A stretch of 64,000 nucleotides of DNA from Amaurobius ferox (taxonomy: Eukaryota > Arthropoda > Arachnida > Araneae > Amaurobiidae). The stretch lies in the NCBI GenBank assembly GCA_951213105.1, contig OX578153.1, forward strand, positions 58,414,520 through 58,478,519, in the 5' to 3' direction. Numbering within the stretch: the stretch's first letter is position 1; each line of letters begins with the position of its first letter. Below are positions 45,152 to 56,744 of this stretch, piece by piece. Both the position numbers and the translations under genes were made by a program. Below the pieces are notes generated by a model, which did not search any database, had not been told where the DNA came from, and saw nothing but the letters and a program-made list of their open reading frames with translations.

Positions 45152-46275
45152 TCTGATGTGGGCAGCACATGACTTTCCTTATATAATTCAATGAATTGAC
45201 TACTTTTATAGAAAAAACTAGGTTATTCTTATAGTAGATACTTATATTCTTTCCAAGATATTGAATTTTCGACAATTAGTCGTCATTTTTATTGATTTAG
45301 TGTCATTTTTATCCATTTGGCGAGATCTTCGTTAATTTGGCAATATTTAAAAAAGTCCCCAAGTTGGCGACATTCCACCAAATCCGTCGCCAAAATCTCG
45401 CCAAGCGTTATGGATGGAGAAATAAGTTATTCTTATAGCAGGTAAGTGACTATTGGAGTTCAAATACAAAATTATTACACAAAGTATCTTTTTATTATTA
45501 CACACACTTTTTATTATTTATTATTACACAAAGTATATTTTTGGGCGCGGTAGCCCATTGGTTAGCGCGCTGGAGTTGCACTCGGTACACCAGGGTTCGA
45601 TTCCAGCCACTGCAAAAACTGCCGCCGTGTTCACGCGGAGTACGATCACGTTAAACATGTGGGTCCGTAAGTCCTTCCGAGAGGTTGGTGGTAGGGGAAG
45701 GAGGGTACGGTCCCTGTGGATGCCTCCCCCACTGGGTTCCGGTCTAAATTGGGTGGCACTTCCCGGCCGTCCAAACGGTTACCTTACACCTTTCTGGTAG
45801 GTCGGACGGTCTGGGTCTCAACAACAACAAAGTATCTTTTCTCATGAATGGAACGAGCTAAATCCACGAGAATGATGTCACCCAATTTATCGCATGCTAT
45901 TACATATGAAAAATGAACATGTTTCTCAACAGTTAATTTTTTGTTTTAATTTATGGGATTTTTTGATAAATTTATTTGAAAAATGTGCAATATCTCGAGA
46001 ACGGTTCGTGCTAACGTTCTAAAGTTTATGCCAATCGTTTTCTAAAGAAAAATTACATAAGAAATGTGCTATTTGCGTAACTTTATTAGAGGTTTTGATT
46101 TTTTTATGTTTTTTTCAAAATTTCACTCGAAAATTTAGGGGGTTCTGAACATTCGATTACATTTAAAAACAATAGGCTTCCAGTATTCACGGATTGTGAT
46201 TTTTGTATCAAATTTCATTCGAATCGCTCCATTCGTTCGTGAGATATCGTCTCCAGACTCACTGACACACACATA
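45152..46275 (+). mobile_element. Helitron-like family B, copy 6, 5' part
   Basis: Starts A|TCTGATGTGGGCAGCACATG. It belongs to a subfamily shared with 53946-54648 (caggtaagtgactattggag, then ttcaaatacaaaattatta). It is interrupted by a SINE at 45543-45826 and then, within its CA tract, by a 2.8-kb insertion; its 3' part resumes at about 49103. Confidence 0.85.
45543..45826 (+). mobile_element. tRNA-headed SINE, full length
   Basis: The best complete copy: GGGCGCGGTAGCCCATTGG (A-box), AGGGTTCGATTCCAGCC (B-box), body, CCGTCC...GGACGG tail and GGGTCTCAACAAC. Target duplication ACAAAGTATATTTTT / ACAAAGTATCTTTT with one mismatch. Other B copies show the empty site (TATTACTCAAAGTATATTTT). Confidence 0.92.
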
Positions 46276-46608
46276 TGTCTTGATCCAAGGGATCAGACAT
46301 GGTTTTTCTAAAAAGAATTAACCTTTTTTTAAATGGAATTACTCCCCAGAATAGGACTTCAGAAATTCACTGGTCATGGGAGAAAAAGTGTACTTTTTTT
46401 AGAGGCATTGCTATGCTGAGTTGGCCAGCAGTGGCTAAAAATAGATTGCAGGTGCTCGCTACGTCGGAAAGAAACAAAATTAAATAAAGAAAAGTGGAGC
46501 GGAGAAGGGTCTCTTGACCAATCGCAGAGGACACTCGGACCCCTTGTTTCTAGGCGCGAAGAGTGCGAAGATCTCCTCTCTCTCTCGATGCTGTACGACT
46601 CACGAACG

Positions 46609-46775
46609 ATGTAGCAAAATTGGTGGCTCAGTTGGTTAGGCTTCGGCCTGCTCTGCCCCAAAATGACGCAGAGAATTACTTCTCTCTCATGCGGAACTTA
46701 TTGCTAGTAATGTAGCAAAATTCGTGACTCCTTTGGTAAGGCTTCGGCCTGCTCAGCGCAAAATGGCGCGAACGC
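46609..46775 (+). repeat. Tandem duplication with tRNA-like A-box
   Basis: GTAGCAAAATTGGTGGCTC followed by AGTTGGTTAGGCTTCGGCCT recurs about 100 bp later in a modified form (GTAGCAAAATTCGTGACTCC, TTTGGTAAGGCTTCGGCC). TGGCTCAGTTGG fits a pol III A-box, but no B-box follows at the right distance, so this is not a tRNA gene. Confidence 0.6.
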
Positions 46776-47196
46776 ATTTATTGTCAATGCAGATCTTGAC
46801 CGTGTGAACTAGTAATGTTTAGTGAACTGGATCCCTTTATGGGAGGCTTGACTCATTTACTAGAGCAACTACCCCGGCATTGAACACCGACACATAGTTC
46901 TCGAATTATTGAAATTCATCTTTGCCGTTAAAATCAAGGAGATTCGCGTGAGATGCTGAGGCCGCAGCTATGGAGAGCCCCGCTCTGGACGAGGGAAGGT
47001 TTAACTGTAGACGGACCACCGTGGAGGATAGATGGAAGTCGAATGAGCGTTAGACTACTAAGGAAACTCAAAATTGGCCATGTGCCCCTTTGTAAAAGAC
47101 TGGAATGATCCCGCCATTTTATGACTCATCGGAGAAATTCACAGTAATAAGACTGGTACCTCTACTGTGATGGATTCCCCGTGACATAAAAAAAAA

Positions 47197-47271
47197 TATA
47201 TAAAAGCACAGTGTAGAAAGTGCTACAGTAAATTTGATCTGAGAATTTGGACTCTGCAATTGCTGGTGAGT
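47197..47271 (+). promoter_or_regulatory. TATA box and possible splice donor in the 2.8-kb insertion
   Basis: TATATAAAAG at 47197-47206, and about 60 bp downstream TTGCTG|GTGAGTG (GT at 47266). A candidate acceptor CTTATCTTTTAG ends at 48943, followed within ten bases by another donor, AGGTAAGTG. These could be chance in AT-rich DNA. Confidence 0.35.
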
Positions 47272-49102
47272 GACACTTCATTTAGCTTATAAAAATGTTC
47301 GATATGATCCAAAAATTCTAATAATGGTTTTCTGTGAAATAATAATAATACCTTTGGAAAAAGTCGAGAAAGAGGATTTATGTATGTGAATAATAATTTA
47401 CCTCATTTAAATAATTAATGAGTAAAAGTAATTATATTATAAAGAATTTAGTATATTTGTATATAATAAGTAAATCTGTTAAAAAAAAATTAAATCAGAA
47501 AGATTATTGGATTCTCTAGTATAATTGAGTTGTGAATTTTATGTATATTGTATTTTATTTATGTATAGATTGTTGGTATTGGAATTTTAATTAATATGAG
47601 CTAACGTGCTAATGAAATTAAGTAAATGAAGAAGTAATATTTAACAGAATTTGGATTCAAATAACTTTACAAATAATTAAGTGGCAGTATAATTAATAAA
47701 GATATTAATGTGATTGAATAAGTAAAAAAAAATGATTTATTAAAATCTGTGGGCATACAAAATAAAAAAAAAATATGATAGAATGATGGTGAGATGGAAT
47801 AACAATAAGCTTCGATTTCTAGTGATAACATATGTAATTTGACAATGGCGTTTTATTAGTATTGAGTCAACTTACTGCCTGGCGCAGACCATTCGTTAGA
47901 TGTTTGGCCGTAACTTCTACGAATTATAAAATTTTAGCTTAGCTATTATTAGACTAATCAAAAATATTACAAAAATTAGAAATTTACATATTCAAAACAC
48001 TGAGATATAGAAGTTATTGTATTATTGGGAGTATAAGTATGAAAAAGTTATTGTATTAGTTTGAAAATTATTATGAAAGTCAAATGGTATTCAAATATAA
48101 GGAAGTATTTTAAAGAAGGAATTTTTTGATATGTTGAATTAACAGCGTAATTAGTAAGGGTAATAAAATTTTGTATATCCTGAACCTTCAGTTAAAATGG
48201 GACAAATAAGCACTCTCCGCGTTGCAAATTATGCAGCAATAATTGGTTTTAAGGAACTGATCCTTCCTTATAAGATTTAATGCCACTGTGCATTTTGGGG
48301 ACGTACAAGTAACCCGATCAATGAAGAAAGAAAAAATACAATTATAAATTTGCCTTAACTTTAATTAGTGCTGGAATATTTAATAAAGTATAATCCTAAA
48401 TAAGTGAAGAGTTACAAATGAGAGAATTGAAAGAAAATAAGAATGAGTTGCATTCATGTGCCACACAGAGTAATTATGATAAAATGAAATTTTAGATTTA
48501 CAAGTAATTGTTGAATAATGAAAAATATTGTTATAAAGTACAAGTTATTAGTTTATATTGATAAGTAACAGTAATAATATAAGAACATATACATTGAGCC
48601 CAGAGAGGCATTTTTGTTTGACATGTGTGATGAATACATAATTTAAGGTATGTAGTTGAATTAAGCCCAAGGAAGCATTGTACACATACATGATAATTGA
48701 GTTAATTAAGCTATTGGTATTTGAATTCGAAAGAAAGTGTCTATGGTGCTATATAATAATAGATTAAAATTGAATTATAAAGAGAATGAATTGCCATATT
48801 ATATGAATTATTTACACGTTATAAGAATAGGATGATTTAATTGATTATAAAATACCAATGTTGATGTGTTAATAAAATGTGATACCCTCATTTTTAATTT
48901 ATATTTTCTGCACAGTGAGTATTGTTTTACTCTTATCTTTTAGATATCAGAGGTAAGTGCGAATTTATTTTAGACAGTACACTATACGAAAGGCCACGTT
49001 TTTAATGTTTTAATAAATTTGTCTTTTAATCGCTGACCAAGGGTCAAGCTTGAGTTTTTAATATTTAAAATTTCTGCCTCTTTCTCACATTACCTCCTGA
49101 TA

Positions 49103-49297
49103 ACATATACACACATACTTTCACACACACCACACACACACGCATACTTTCACACACACACACACAGACATCCCCTCAAAAATGTTTGATTCGTGATCAG
49201 GGATGCTTGAAACGTGCTCTCCCGTCGAAAAATCGAATTCGAATTTTCGATCCCGTCACAATACTTTCCTTATTCATTATGTATATAAGGAAAGTAA
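49103..49297 (+). mobile_element. Helitron-like family B, copy 6, 3' part
   Basis: Continues the CA tract (cacacatactttcacacaca), then the TCGTGATCAGGGATGCTTGA block and the terminal hairpin ending TATATAAGGAAAGTAA. Together with 45152-46275 it makes one complete element. Confidence 0.88.
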
Positions 49298-51780
49298 AAA
49301 TATATGAATTTAAAAAAAATATTTTTTAACATAAAGCAGATGACTTAAGAAATTGAAAATATCAGTAAGTAATCTCTAATCAGTCAGTTAATCTTATATC
49401 CCAAGGCCGTAAGTGATACAACTCAATACAAAATATTGAAAAGACAGTTCTGAGCATTTATAAAATTTAGTTTTCTGTCAGTTCTTTATTATTTATATCG
49501 TATCAATTAAATATAAATCGTCTGCAAAATAAACACATCATGGAGGTAAAGGTAAGGATATAAAATATTATATGAAACAAACGTCAATATCGCTTGGGAC
49601 AGTAATAACCAGAATTTAAAAAATAATCGAAAATACATATACTAAATACTGCGCATTTCCGTTATGTCTATTAACAATAGGGGCTACTTTACTAACACTA
49701 GCGATATCTACATATAATTAATTCTCAAAGCATTATGACATTTTCAAGCGTATCATACATAGGAGTTTTATCTCCTTCTTTCTAACTTTATGAAACACAT
49801 TAAATTTAACTCCGTTGATAAACAACATAATTTAATCTTCTCCAAATAATGTGTAGGAAAATAATTGTCTGCATAATGCTATATCTATGAGAGGTTTAAT
49901 TGGGTGTTGATTTTATTACTAGCAGCATACCCGTTCCTCGTACGGAGTATCTATTATAAAGAAACTTAAAATTGACAATCATGCGTAAATTCTTATAGTA
50001 TACTAAATGACATTGTTAATCAAAATATTCTGTTAAAATATTTAATTTATTGCTCCTAAAAATGTGTTTAAGAATCTCTCTTCTCGCTATACGAAGTTAT
50101 CTTCATGAGCAGATCTGAAGAATATAACATCCTGGCCCCTTTTGTTAACAAATTTAGAAAAAATATGAAATTGAATCAATATATACAAAATTAAAGCGTT
50201 AAAATTATATGGGACCCGTACTATTTATATACTCGAATATTAGAAGATATAACCTGCATTAGTAGATTACATGTATAAATTAAAAATATCAATAAGCCCG
50301 TAATCTTTAAATCTGAAAGCAATAATTGATTCCAATATATGCCAAAATAAAAGTGCTAACATTATATGGGAAGATAAACTCATACTAATTATAATATCGT
50401 AGATTAGAAGATATATCCCTTAGTAGAAGATTACCCGTATTGCAATATGAGTGTCAATGTTTGCTAAAATAAAACAGATGACGTAATAAATTGAAAATAT
50501 CAATGATCTCATACCAGAAGGCCGTAATTGATTCCAATATATGCCAATATATATCAAAATATATGCCAATATACCTGTACTACTCATATTCTCGTAGCTA
50601 AGAAGATACAACCGTGCATTTGTAGAAAATTGCTCGTACAGCACACATTATATGAGTTTCAACAATTTTTGCCATAATAAAACAATGACATAGTAAGTTG
50701 AAAATATCAATAATCCCTGAAAATATCAATAATAATAATGTTTAAACCTAAAGACTGTAATTGATATCATCCAGTCAAAAACGCAAAGTCAATGAAATTT
50801 ATTTTATATACATATATCTTTATTATTCAAATCCGAAAAGTTTTAATAAAAATCGTATGACGCATAAACACATTGGATTTAAATCCGTTGCTAAGCGACA
50901 TGATATCATTTACTTCAAATAAATTGGTGGAAAAAATATTGTCTAAATAATGCTATCTCTATGGAAGGTTTGGCGATATTTTCGTCAATTTAGGGACATT
51001 TTAAAATATCGCCAAATTTATGACCAAGTGGGGATGTAGATCTGACAGTCCCACTTGGCGAGAAATTGACGAAACGTCATCACAAAACTATCTCCTAACA
51101 AAACACAATTAATTTCATTTATTAAGCGCAATTTTATCAATTAAGATATTTTTATGGATTTACAAACATTTTTATCAATTTGGGAACATTTTAAAAATTC
51201 GCTAAATGTGTTACTAAGTAGGACGGTTAGAATAACAGACAAATGCTACCGAAACATCATTTTAGTACGCTCTTTTAAAAAAACAAATTTAATTTCATTG
51301 ATTTGCATCGTGTTTATCAATTTGGCGATATTTCCGTCAATTTAGCAACGAAAGTTAGCGATATTCCGCGAAATTCGTAGATCTGAATTTACAGATCTGA
51401 AGAATAAAACATCCCGGCCCGTTTGTATATTGTACATGAAAACACTAAAATTACATTAGAAGATTACCCCTTCTACTCTTATTCTGTTTCAACAATCGAT
51501 AAAATGAATTTAATGGCTAAACCCAATATCTGAGTTTATTGGCTAAACACAATATATAAGCTTGAAAACTCTTTGCCAAAATAAGTGAAAGAGATGTACG
51601 CTGTCCGTAATTAATATAATTAAAAGATAAATCAACCCGTTCATTTATAGGATATATTTTAATATCCATTTATTTGTTATTCAAATCCAAAAAATAATAA
51701 TAAAAATTAACAAACACATTTAATTGCGTTGCTGAGCAACCTGATATAAGATAGAATCTTCCTCATAAAATTCGGATAAT
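49298..51780 (+). repeat. Diverged local repeats (J)
   Basis: Recurring blocks include taaaaca(g/t)atgac(g/t)taataaattgaaaatatcaat (near 49335, 50475, 50685), AATTGATTCCAATATATGCC (near 50330, 50530), a gtagaagattaccc-like word (near 50262, 50425, 51455) and a CCGTTGCTAAGCGACATGAT / GCGTTGCTGAGCAACCTGAT pair (50888, 51735). Stretches at 50975-51060 and 51300-51370 also resemble the family B 'ttggcga' core. Ends and class unclear. Confidence 0.5.
49466..49553 (+). promoter_or_regulatory. TATA + ATGGAGGTAAAG module outside family D
   Basis: A TTTATAAAATTTAG TATA-like word, TGTCAGTTC (arthropod initiator-like) and, about 60 bp on, ATCATGGAGGTAAAGGTAAGG, i.e. a start codon, three codons and a strong donor-like GTAAGG. 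The start resembles that in the three family D modules (ATGGAGGTAAAC in D4). Confidence 0.35.
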
Positions 51781-52895
51781 TGAATAACCATTTTGATTTC
51801 TTAATACTTTTTATTGTTGACTAAGAGCTTGTGAAAAATAAACCACGGTGATAAATTTTCCATTTAAATTCAAGTTTCAAACATTCATGTTTTCAAACAA
51901 TTCATGTTTTCAAAAAGTGACTGATTAGCACAATAAACTCTCACCAAACTCAGAGATATAGTTTTAATTCACTTTCACGTTTTAAACCAGCGATTTCCAA
52001 ACTTTTTCGTTTGGGAGGAGGGAGTTAGAGAGTAGAACCGCTAAGAAAAAGTTTTGTTTTTCACTAATATCTCGACAACCCCTGGTCCTAGAAACTCAAA
52101 ACATAGACTAAATTTTGAGTGGAGCTATTTTAAGGCTACCCACAAAATTTCATCAAAATCGGTTAAGCCGTACTTACGTGGTGATGGGACAGACAGACAG
52201 ATTTTCAATTTTGTTTATATTGAATAATATCTAGACAACTGTTGGTCTAAGAAACTGGAAACGTGGACTAGTATTACCCACTAGGAAGTAGAGAATAATA
52301 GTACCAAACGCAAAATAAAATCAATCAAAAATATGGATTTGTATACGGAGCTTACAAGCGAACTAATAAATAAACATACTTTCATTTATATATCATATTG
52401 CAGTAAAATAACTTACAATTGATTAATGGAATAGGCTGTATTGAATTAGAATGAATTTCATTGGATTAGAATAAGATATATTGAATTAAATTAAAAATTT
52501 TCATCTTTCCATTAACGAATATGAAACTTTATAATTTCAAACTTAAATTCTAAGACTATTTCTCTTAAAAGTTCGCTGTTAAATTGTACTCGCACCAACT
52601 TATCAATGCTTCACCAACTGCGTCTGTTGGTGAAGCATTTGTGGGTTAGAAAATCGGTAATTGAATTTCGCGCCATTTTCCCCCAGGTTGTATTCCACTC
52701 TAGCTGACATATTGATTTCCTGTAATCTGTCTTGTAACCCTGGGGGTCTTTGACTGGATTTGTTCCACATCTAGCATCATCTCTGTGACAAGATACTGAA
52801 AAGGTTCTATAACAGGTGTTTCAATTGTTGTTGCTATCGAAGCGTGATAATATAATTTGGGAAAACATAAAACCAATGACTAAACCAACAAAGAA
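51781..52895. other. AT-rich DNA with one Helitron-like module
   Basis: At 52070-52210 there are AATATCTCGACAACC, then CACAAAATTTCATC, AAAATCGGTTAAGCCG and GGGACAGACAGACAG, the same module order as in the other Helitron-like families. A second 'atatctagacaac' word follows at 52228. No clear ends, so it is listed as unassigned. Confidence 0.45.
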
Positions 52896-53855
52896 TCTGA
52901 TGTGCGCAACACATGACTTTCCTTATATAATGTAATGAATTTACTACTTTTACAGTAAAAAAATAGGTTTTTCTTATTTTACATACTAATATTCTTTCCA
53001 AGATATAGAATTGTCTACAATTGGTCGTCATTTTCATTGATTTAGCGTCATTCTTATCCATTTGGCGAGATTTTCGTTAATTTGGTAACATTTCAAAAAG
53101 TCGCCAAGTTAGCGACATTACGCGAAATATGTCACCAAAATATCGCTAAGAGTTATGGACGAAGAAATAAGTTATTCTTACAGCAGATAAATGACTATTG
53201 GCGTTCAAATACAAAAGTATTACTCAAAGTATATTTTTTCATGAATGGAACGAGCTAGATCCACGAGAATGATGTCACTCAATTTATCGCATGGTATTAT
53301 ATATGAAAATTGAACATGTTTCTCAATAGGAAATATTTTTTTTATTTTATATAACTTTTTGATAATTTTCTTTAGAAATGTGCAATATCTCGCAAACGGT
53401 TCATGTTAGCGTTCTAAAATTTATGTCAATCGTTTTCTAATGAAAAATTACATAAGAAATGTCTATGTGCGCAAATTTATTAGAGGTTTTGATTTTTGAC
53501 GATTTTTTCAAAGTTTCATTCGAAAATTTAGGGGGGGGGGGGGGTTCTGAACATTCGGTAAAAACAATAGGCTTCCAGTGTTTACGGATTGTGATTTTTG
53601 TACCAAATTTGTTTCGAATCGGTCCATTCGTTCGTCAGTTATCGTCTCCACAGACTCACTGACACACACAAACACACACACACACACACATACTTTCACA
53701 CACACACACACACACACACACAGAGACATCACTTCAAAAATGTTTGATTCGTGATCAGGGATGCTTGAAACGTGCTCTCCCGTCGAAAACTCGAATTCGA
53801 ATTTTCGACCCCGTCACAATACTTTCCTTATACATTATGTATATAAGGAAAGTAA
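52896..53855 (+). mobile_element. Helitron-like family B, copy 7
   Basis: 960 bp with both ends: A|TCTGATGTGCGCAACACATG and ATATAAGGAAAGTAA|T. The palindrome is altered (TCGCCAAGTTAGCGACA). A run of about 14 G (53531-53544) and a long CA tract (about 53664-53722) are present; lengths of both may be unreliable. Confidence 0.87.
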
Positions 53856-53945
53856 TAAAATATTGATACTCTGCTTTCTAATTATTCTTTAGCGCATCTT
53901 AGAATGAATGTTTATGTGGATCCTCAAAATTGTTTTCTGTTCGCT

Positions 53946-54648
53946 TAATTCTGTTAATTTGGCAATATTTAAAAAAGTCCCCAAGTTAGCGATATTCCAC
54001 CAAATCCGTCGCCAAAATCTCGCCAAGCGTTATGGATGGAGAAATAAGTTATTCTTATAGCAGGTAAGTGACTATTGGAGTTCAAATACAAAATTATTAC
54101 TCAAAGTATATTTTCTCATGAATGGAACGAGCTAGATCCACGAGAATGATGTCACCCAATTTATCGCATGATATTACATATGAAAAATGAACATGTTTCT
54201 CAACAGTTAATTTTTTGTTTTAATTTATGGGATTTTTTGATAAATTTATTTGAAAAATTTGCAATATCTCGAGAACGGTTCGTGCTAACGTTCTAAAGTT
54301 TATCTCAATCATTTTCGAGTGAAAAATTACATAAGAAATGTCTATTTGCGTAACTTTATTGGAGGTTTTGGTTTTTCGATGATTTTTTTAAAATTTCACT
54401 CGAAAATTTAGGGGGGTTCTGAACATTCAATTACGTATAAAAACAATAGGCTTCCAGTATTCATGGATTGTAATTTTTGTACCAAATTTCATTCGAATCG
54501 GTCTATTCGCTCGTCAGTTATTGCCTCCACAGACTCACTGACACACACACACGCAGACATCACTTCACAAATGTTCGATTCGTGATCAGGGATGCTTGAA
54601 ACGTACTCTATCGTCGAAAACTCGAATTCGAATTTTCGACCCCGTCAC
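53946..54648 (+). mobile_element. Helitron-like family B, copy 8, both ends missing
   Basis: Begins in the core (ttaatttggcaatatttaaa) and stops at CGACCCCGTCAC just before the terminal hairpin. Internal sequence is closest to copy 6 (same caggtaagtgactattgga). CTCGAGAACGGTTCGTGC is intact. Confidence 0.82.
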
Positions 54649-54654
54649 TAAAAT

Positions 54655-54705
54655 CATGTGCTAAAGTCGTAGCTAAAGTCATGTGCTGCTCACATCGTAT
54701 TTTTA
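54655..54705 (-). repeat. Inverted scrap of a family A/B 5' end
   Basis: AAGTCATGTGCTGCTCACATC is the reverse complement of the family 5' end (GATGTGAGCAGCACATGACTT), preceded by a partial duplicate (AATCATGTGCTAAAGTCG). It abuts the 3' break of copy 8. Confidence 0.6.
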
Positions 54706-56234
54706 TTTTCTCTAAGTTTAATGAGCATGCATGTTTTCAAAATGGACGTTTTACCCTGTTACAGTTAGTTTTAATTTTTGGAATTGCACTTCTGTGAACA
54801 ATTTTACGGAATTGTTGCAATTTTCAGAAAAATGATGATTTCGCTTCGTTGAGAATAGAGAATAGATTTCGTATCGATGGTACATAAAGAGAGATCTTAT
54901 CAGGTAAAGATAGATCTTATAAAGATAATGAAAATATATATAAGAGAGATCTTATAAAGAGAGATCTTATCAGGTAAAATTAAAATCCTCTTCTAACCAT
55001 AATTTGTAGCTTTTCTTTGTCCAAGACTTCTTGACTTATACACGAGATATTTCGACTTATGCACAAGTCTAAATGCATTTTGTATACAGGTTGCCTAAAA
55101 AAGTCCTTTAACACCTTAATAACTTTGTACGGTAAGGACCATAAGTGTACACATTAGGTTTTTTTATAGTAAAGTCCCCATGCACGATCGAATAAAAATG
55201 ATTGCAGTGTACCTAGTGACGAATTAAATAAATACAACATGAGCTCCTCAACAAAGCGAGATCGAAAAAATACAATTAAAAAGTTCTGAAGAATTGGCTA
55301 TTAAGTAGGAATTGACACAGAGAATGAAAGAAATGCGTATGTGGAAGGAAATGAATATATGTCAAAAAGGAGTACCATCAGAGTCTATAACACGGTGACA
55401 TCTGCAATGGTAAGCAAAGTACTTCAAAGCAACTTTTCTAGAGTTCAAATGTGCATTGCTGTTGGCGAAGGGATTTTTGTACAGGTGGTACATTAAATTC
55501 CTGTGTAATAAATTGTTGTTAATTTTTGCATTCTTAAAAAAAAAACTGAAATTTGCCGATAAACATATCATAATAAATATCTTCTGTAATAAATGTATGG
55601 TCGATTCCAACTCACTAAACAATGTTCCGTAATTTCGGTAATTGGTTTAGTCTATCTCGCATCGTTGTCCAGTTTATTACCTTAACATTTTCAATAATTG
55701 CAATCAATTTCAATAATTGTTGCAATCACTTTTGCTCTATCAAACACTGTCACTTTACTGCAAATATAAACCTAGCACTCATGGACGTCTACTAATAAAG
55801 CTATTGGGAATTATCTGTTTATACCAGGATCAATATTTCTATAAATGCAGAGGAAGAGAATTATAACTCAAAATAATATTTAATTAAATGGCCATAAAAC
55901 TCTTTATTCATTCCGTTTTATGTGGACGCCATGGAAAGTATGAAAAACATTTTCTGAATAAAAATATACTAAACAATTTTATAGTTTATTTTAATAAAGA
56001 ATACTGGAGACTCATTTTCATATTGCCACTAAAATTTCAGGAAAAATAATAAACTGAATGGAATTTATGACTCAGAAAACTATGAAGAGACTGCCACCAT
56101 CAAAAACTCGTTTTGAATGTTATTAAATATCTAGTTTGAGAGAGGTATTCTTTTGCTTTTATGGTGTAGGTGTTTTAATGTATCCAAACCAATATCGATT
56201 AAAATAATGCCCTTTGTATAATATTTTTTAAATC
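54706..56234. other. AT-rich DNA, short GAGATCTTAT repeats, no gene recognised
   Basis: AGATCTTAT(caggtaaa) recurs four times at 54890-54975. At 55239-55289 there is a 16-codon frame (MSSSTKRDRK start) that stops immediately; downstream text could be decayed coding sequence, but I cannot identify it. Nothing else stands out. Confidence 0.4.
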
Positions 56235-56612
56235 TTGCCATTGCAAATCCTTCTCTTCATCCCCTCTTTCACTCTACCTCTCTTTCTCACTCTATCTCTC
56301 TTTCTCGCTCTCTCTCCTTTGCCTCTTGTCTTCTATCCTCCCATCTCTCTCCTCTCCCCATCTCTCCTCTTCCCATCTCTCTCCTCTCCCCCACCTCTCT
56401 CATCTCCCCACCTCTCTCATCTTCCCATCCCTCTCCTCTCCCCCGTCTCTCTCATCTCCCCACCTCTCTCATCTCCCCACCTCTCTCATCTTCCCATCCC
56501 TCTCCTCTCCCAGCTATCTCCTCTCCCACGTCTCTCTCTCCTCTCCCACCTCTCTTCTCTCCCCCACCTCTCTCCTCTCCCCCACCTCTCTCTCTCTCTC
56601 TCTCTATCAGAT
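56235..56612. repeat. Polypyrimidine CT-rich minisatellite
   Basis: About 380 bp of almost pure C/T on the plus strand, made of 16-18-bp units such as CCTCTCTCATCTCCCCA. Open frames through it are Ser/Leu/Pro repeats with no biological meaning. Confidence 0.92.
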
Positions 56613-56627
56613 GCAAATATCATAAGT

Positions 56628-56715
56628 ATACTAAATGGGTTCAGAAGGCGCTTGAAACGTGCTTTTCCTAAAAAATCTCGAATTCGAGAACTTTCAGGAA
56701 AGCAGTGTTTTTTCT
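56628..56715 (+). mobile_element. Decayed 3' block of a Helitron-like element
   Basis: GCTTGAAACGTGCTTTTCC and TCTCGAATTCGAG match the block that follows the CA tract in family B (GCTTGAAACGTGCTCTCCCG, CTCGAATTCGA). It lies directly after the CT tract, as if CT had replaced CA at the usual microsatellite position. The terminal hairpin is reduced to TTTCAGGAAAGCAG. Confidence 0.5.
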
Positions 56716-56744
56716 ATGCAATTGTATGAAACGATAAAACAAAA

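Larger units (their letters stand above)
46276..49102. mobile_element. 2.8-kb insertion of unknown class inside a family B element
   Basis: Splits B copy 6 in its CA tract; ACATA is found at both junctions (46271-46275 and 49103-49107), a possible 5-bp target duplication. It begins TGTCTTGATCC and ends near CTCCTGATAACA, so a solo LTR (TGT...ACA) is possible, though the 5-bp duplication would require an end at CTGATA. Inside: a hairpin at 46275-46300; a duplicated ~60-bp block with a tRNA-like A-box (46610-46670, 46710-46770); a GC-richer stretch up to about 47180; TATATAAAAG at 47197; a C-poor AT-rich stretch 47300-48900; and AATAAA near 49011. No protein is recognisable. Confidence 0.6.

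Noticed and set aside
44919..45156. Overlapping 65-75-codon frames as a small gene
   Set aside because: No start context, domain, repeat conservation or splice evidence; expected by chance in this composition.
45543..45620. tRNA gene (A- and B-box present); same for 29880-29972 on the minus strand
   Set aside because: Acceptor and T stems do not close and the sequences continue into repeated SINE bodies.
46276..49102. Solo LTR as a firm call
   Set aside because: TGT...ACA ends and the 5-bp duplication cannot both be satisfied at the right side, and 2.8 kb with 1.8 kb between TATA and AATAAA is unusual for an LTR.
53531..53544. G-run as a quadruplex-forming signal
   Set aside because: A single homopolymer of about 14 G in one B copy, next to a long CA tract; likely unstable or miscalled length and not shared by other copies.
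55239..55400. Decayed coding sequence of a transposon or virus
   Set aside because: Only a 16-codon frame and scattered codon-like text; no motif to support any family.
56235..56729. 164-codon open frame
   Set aside because: It runs through a CT-rich minisatellite and encodes only Leu/Ser/Pro repeats; a codon-free low-complexity tract explains it.
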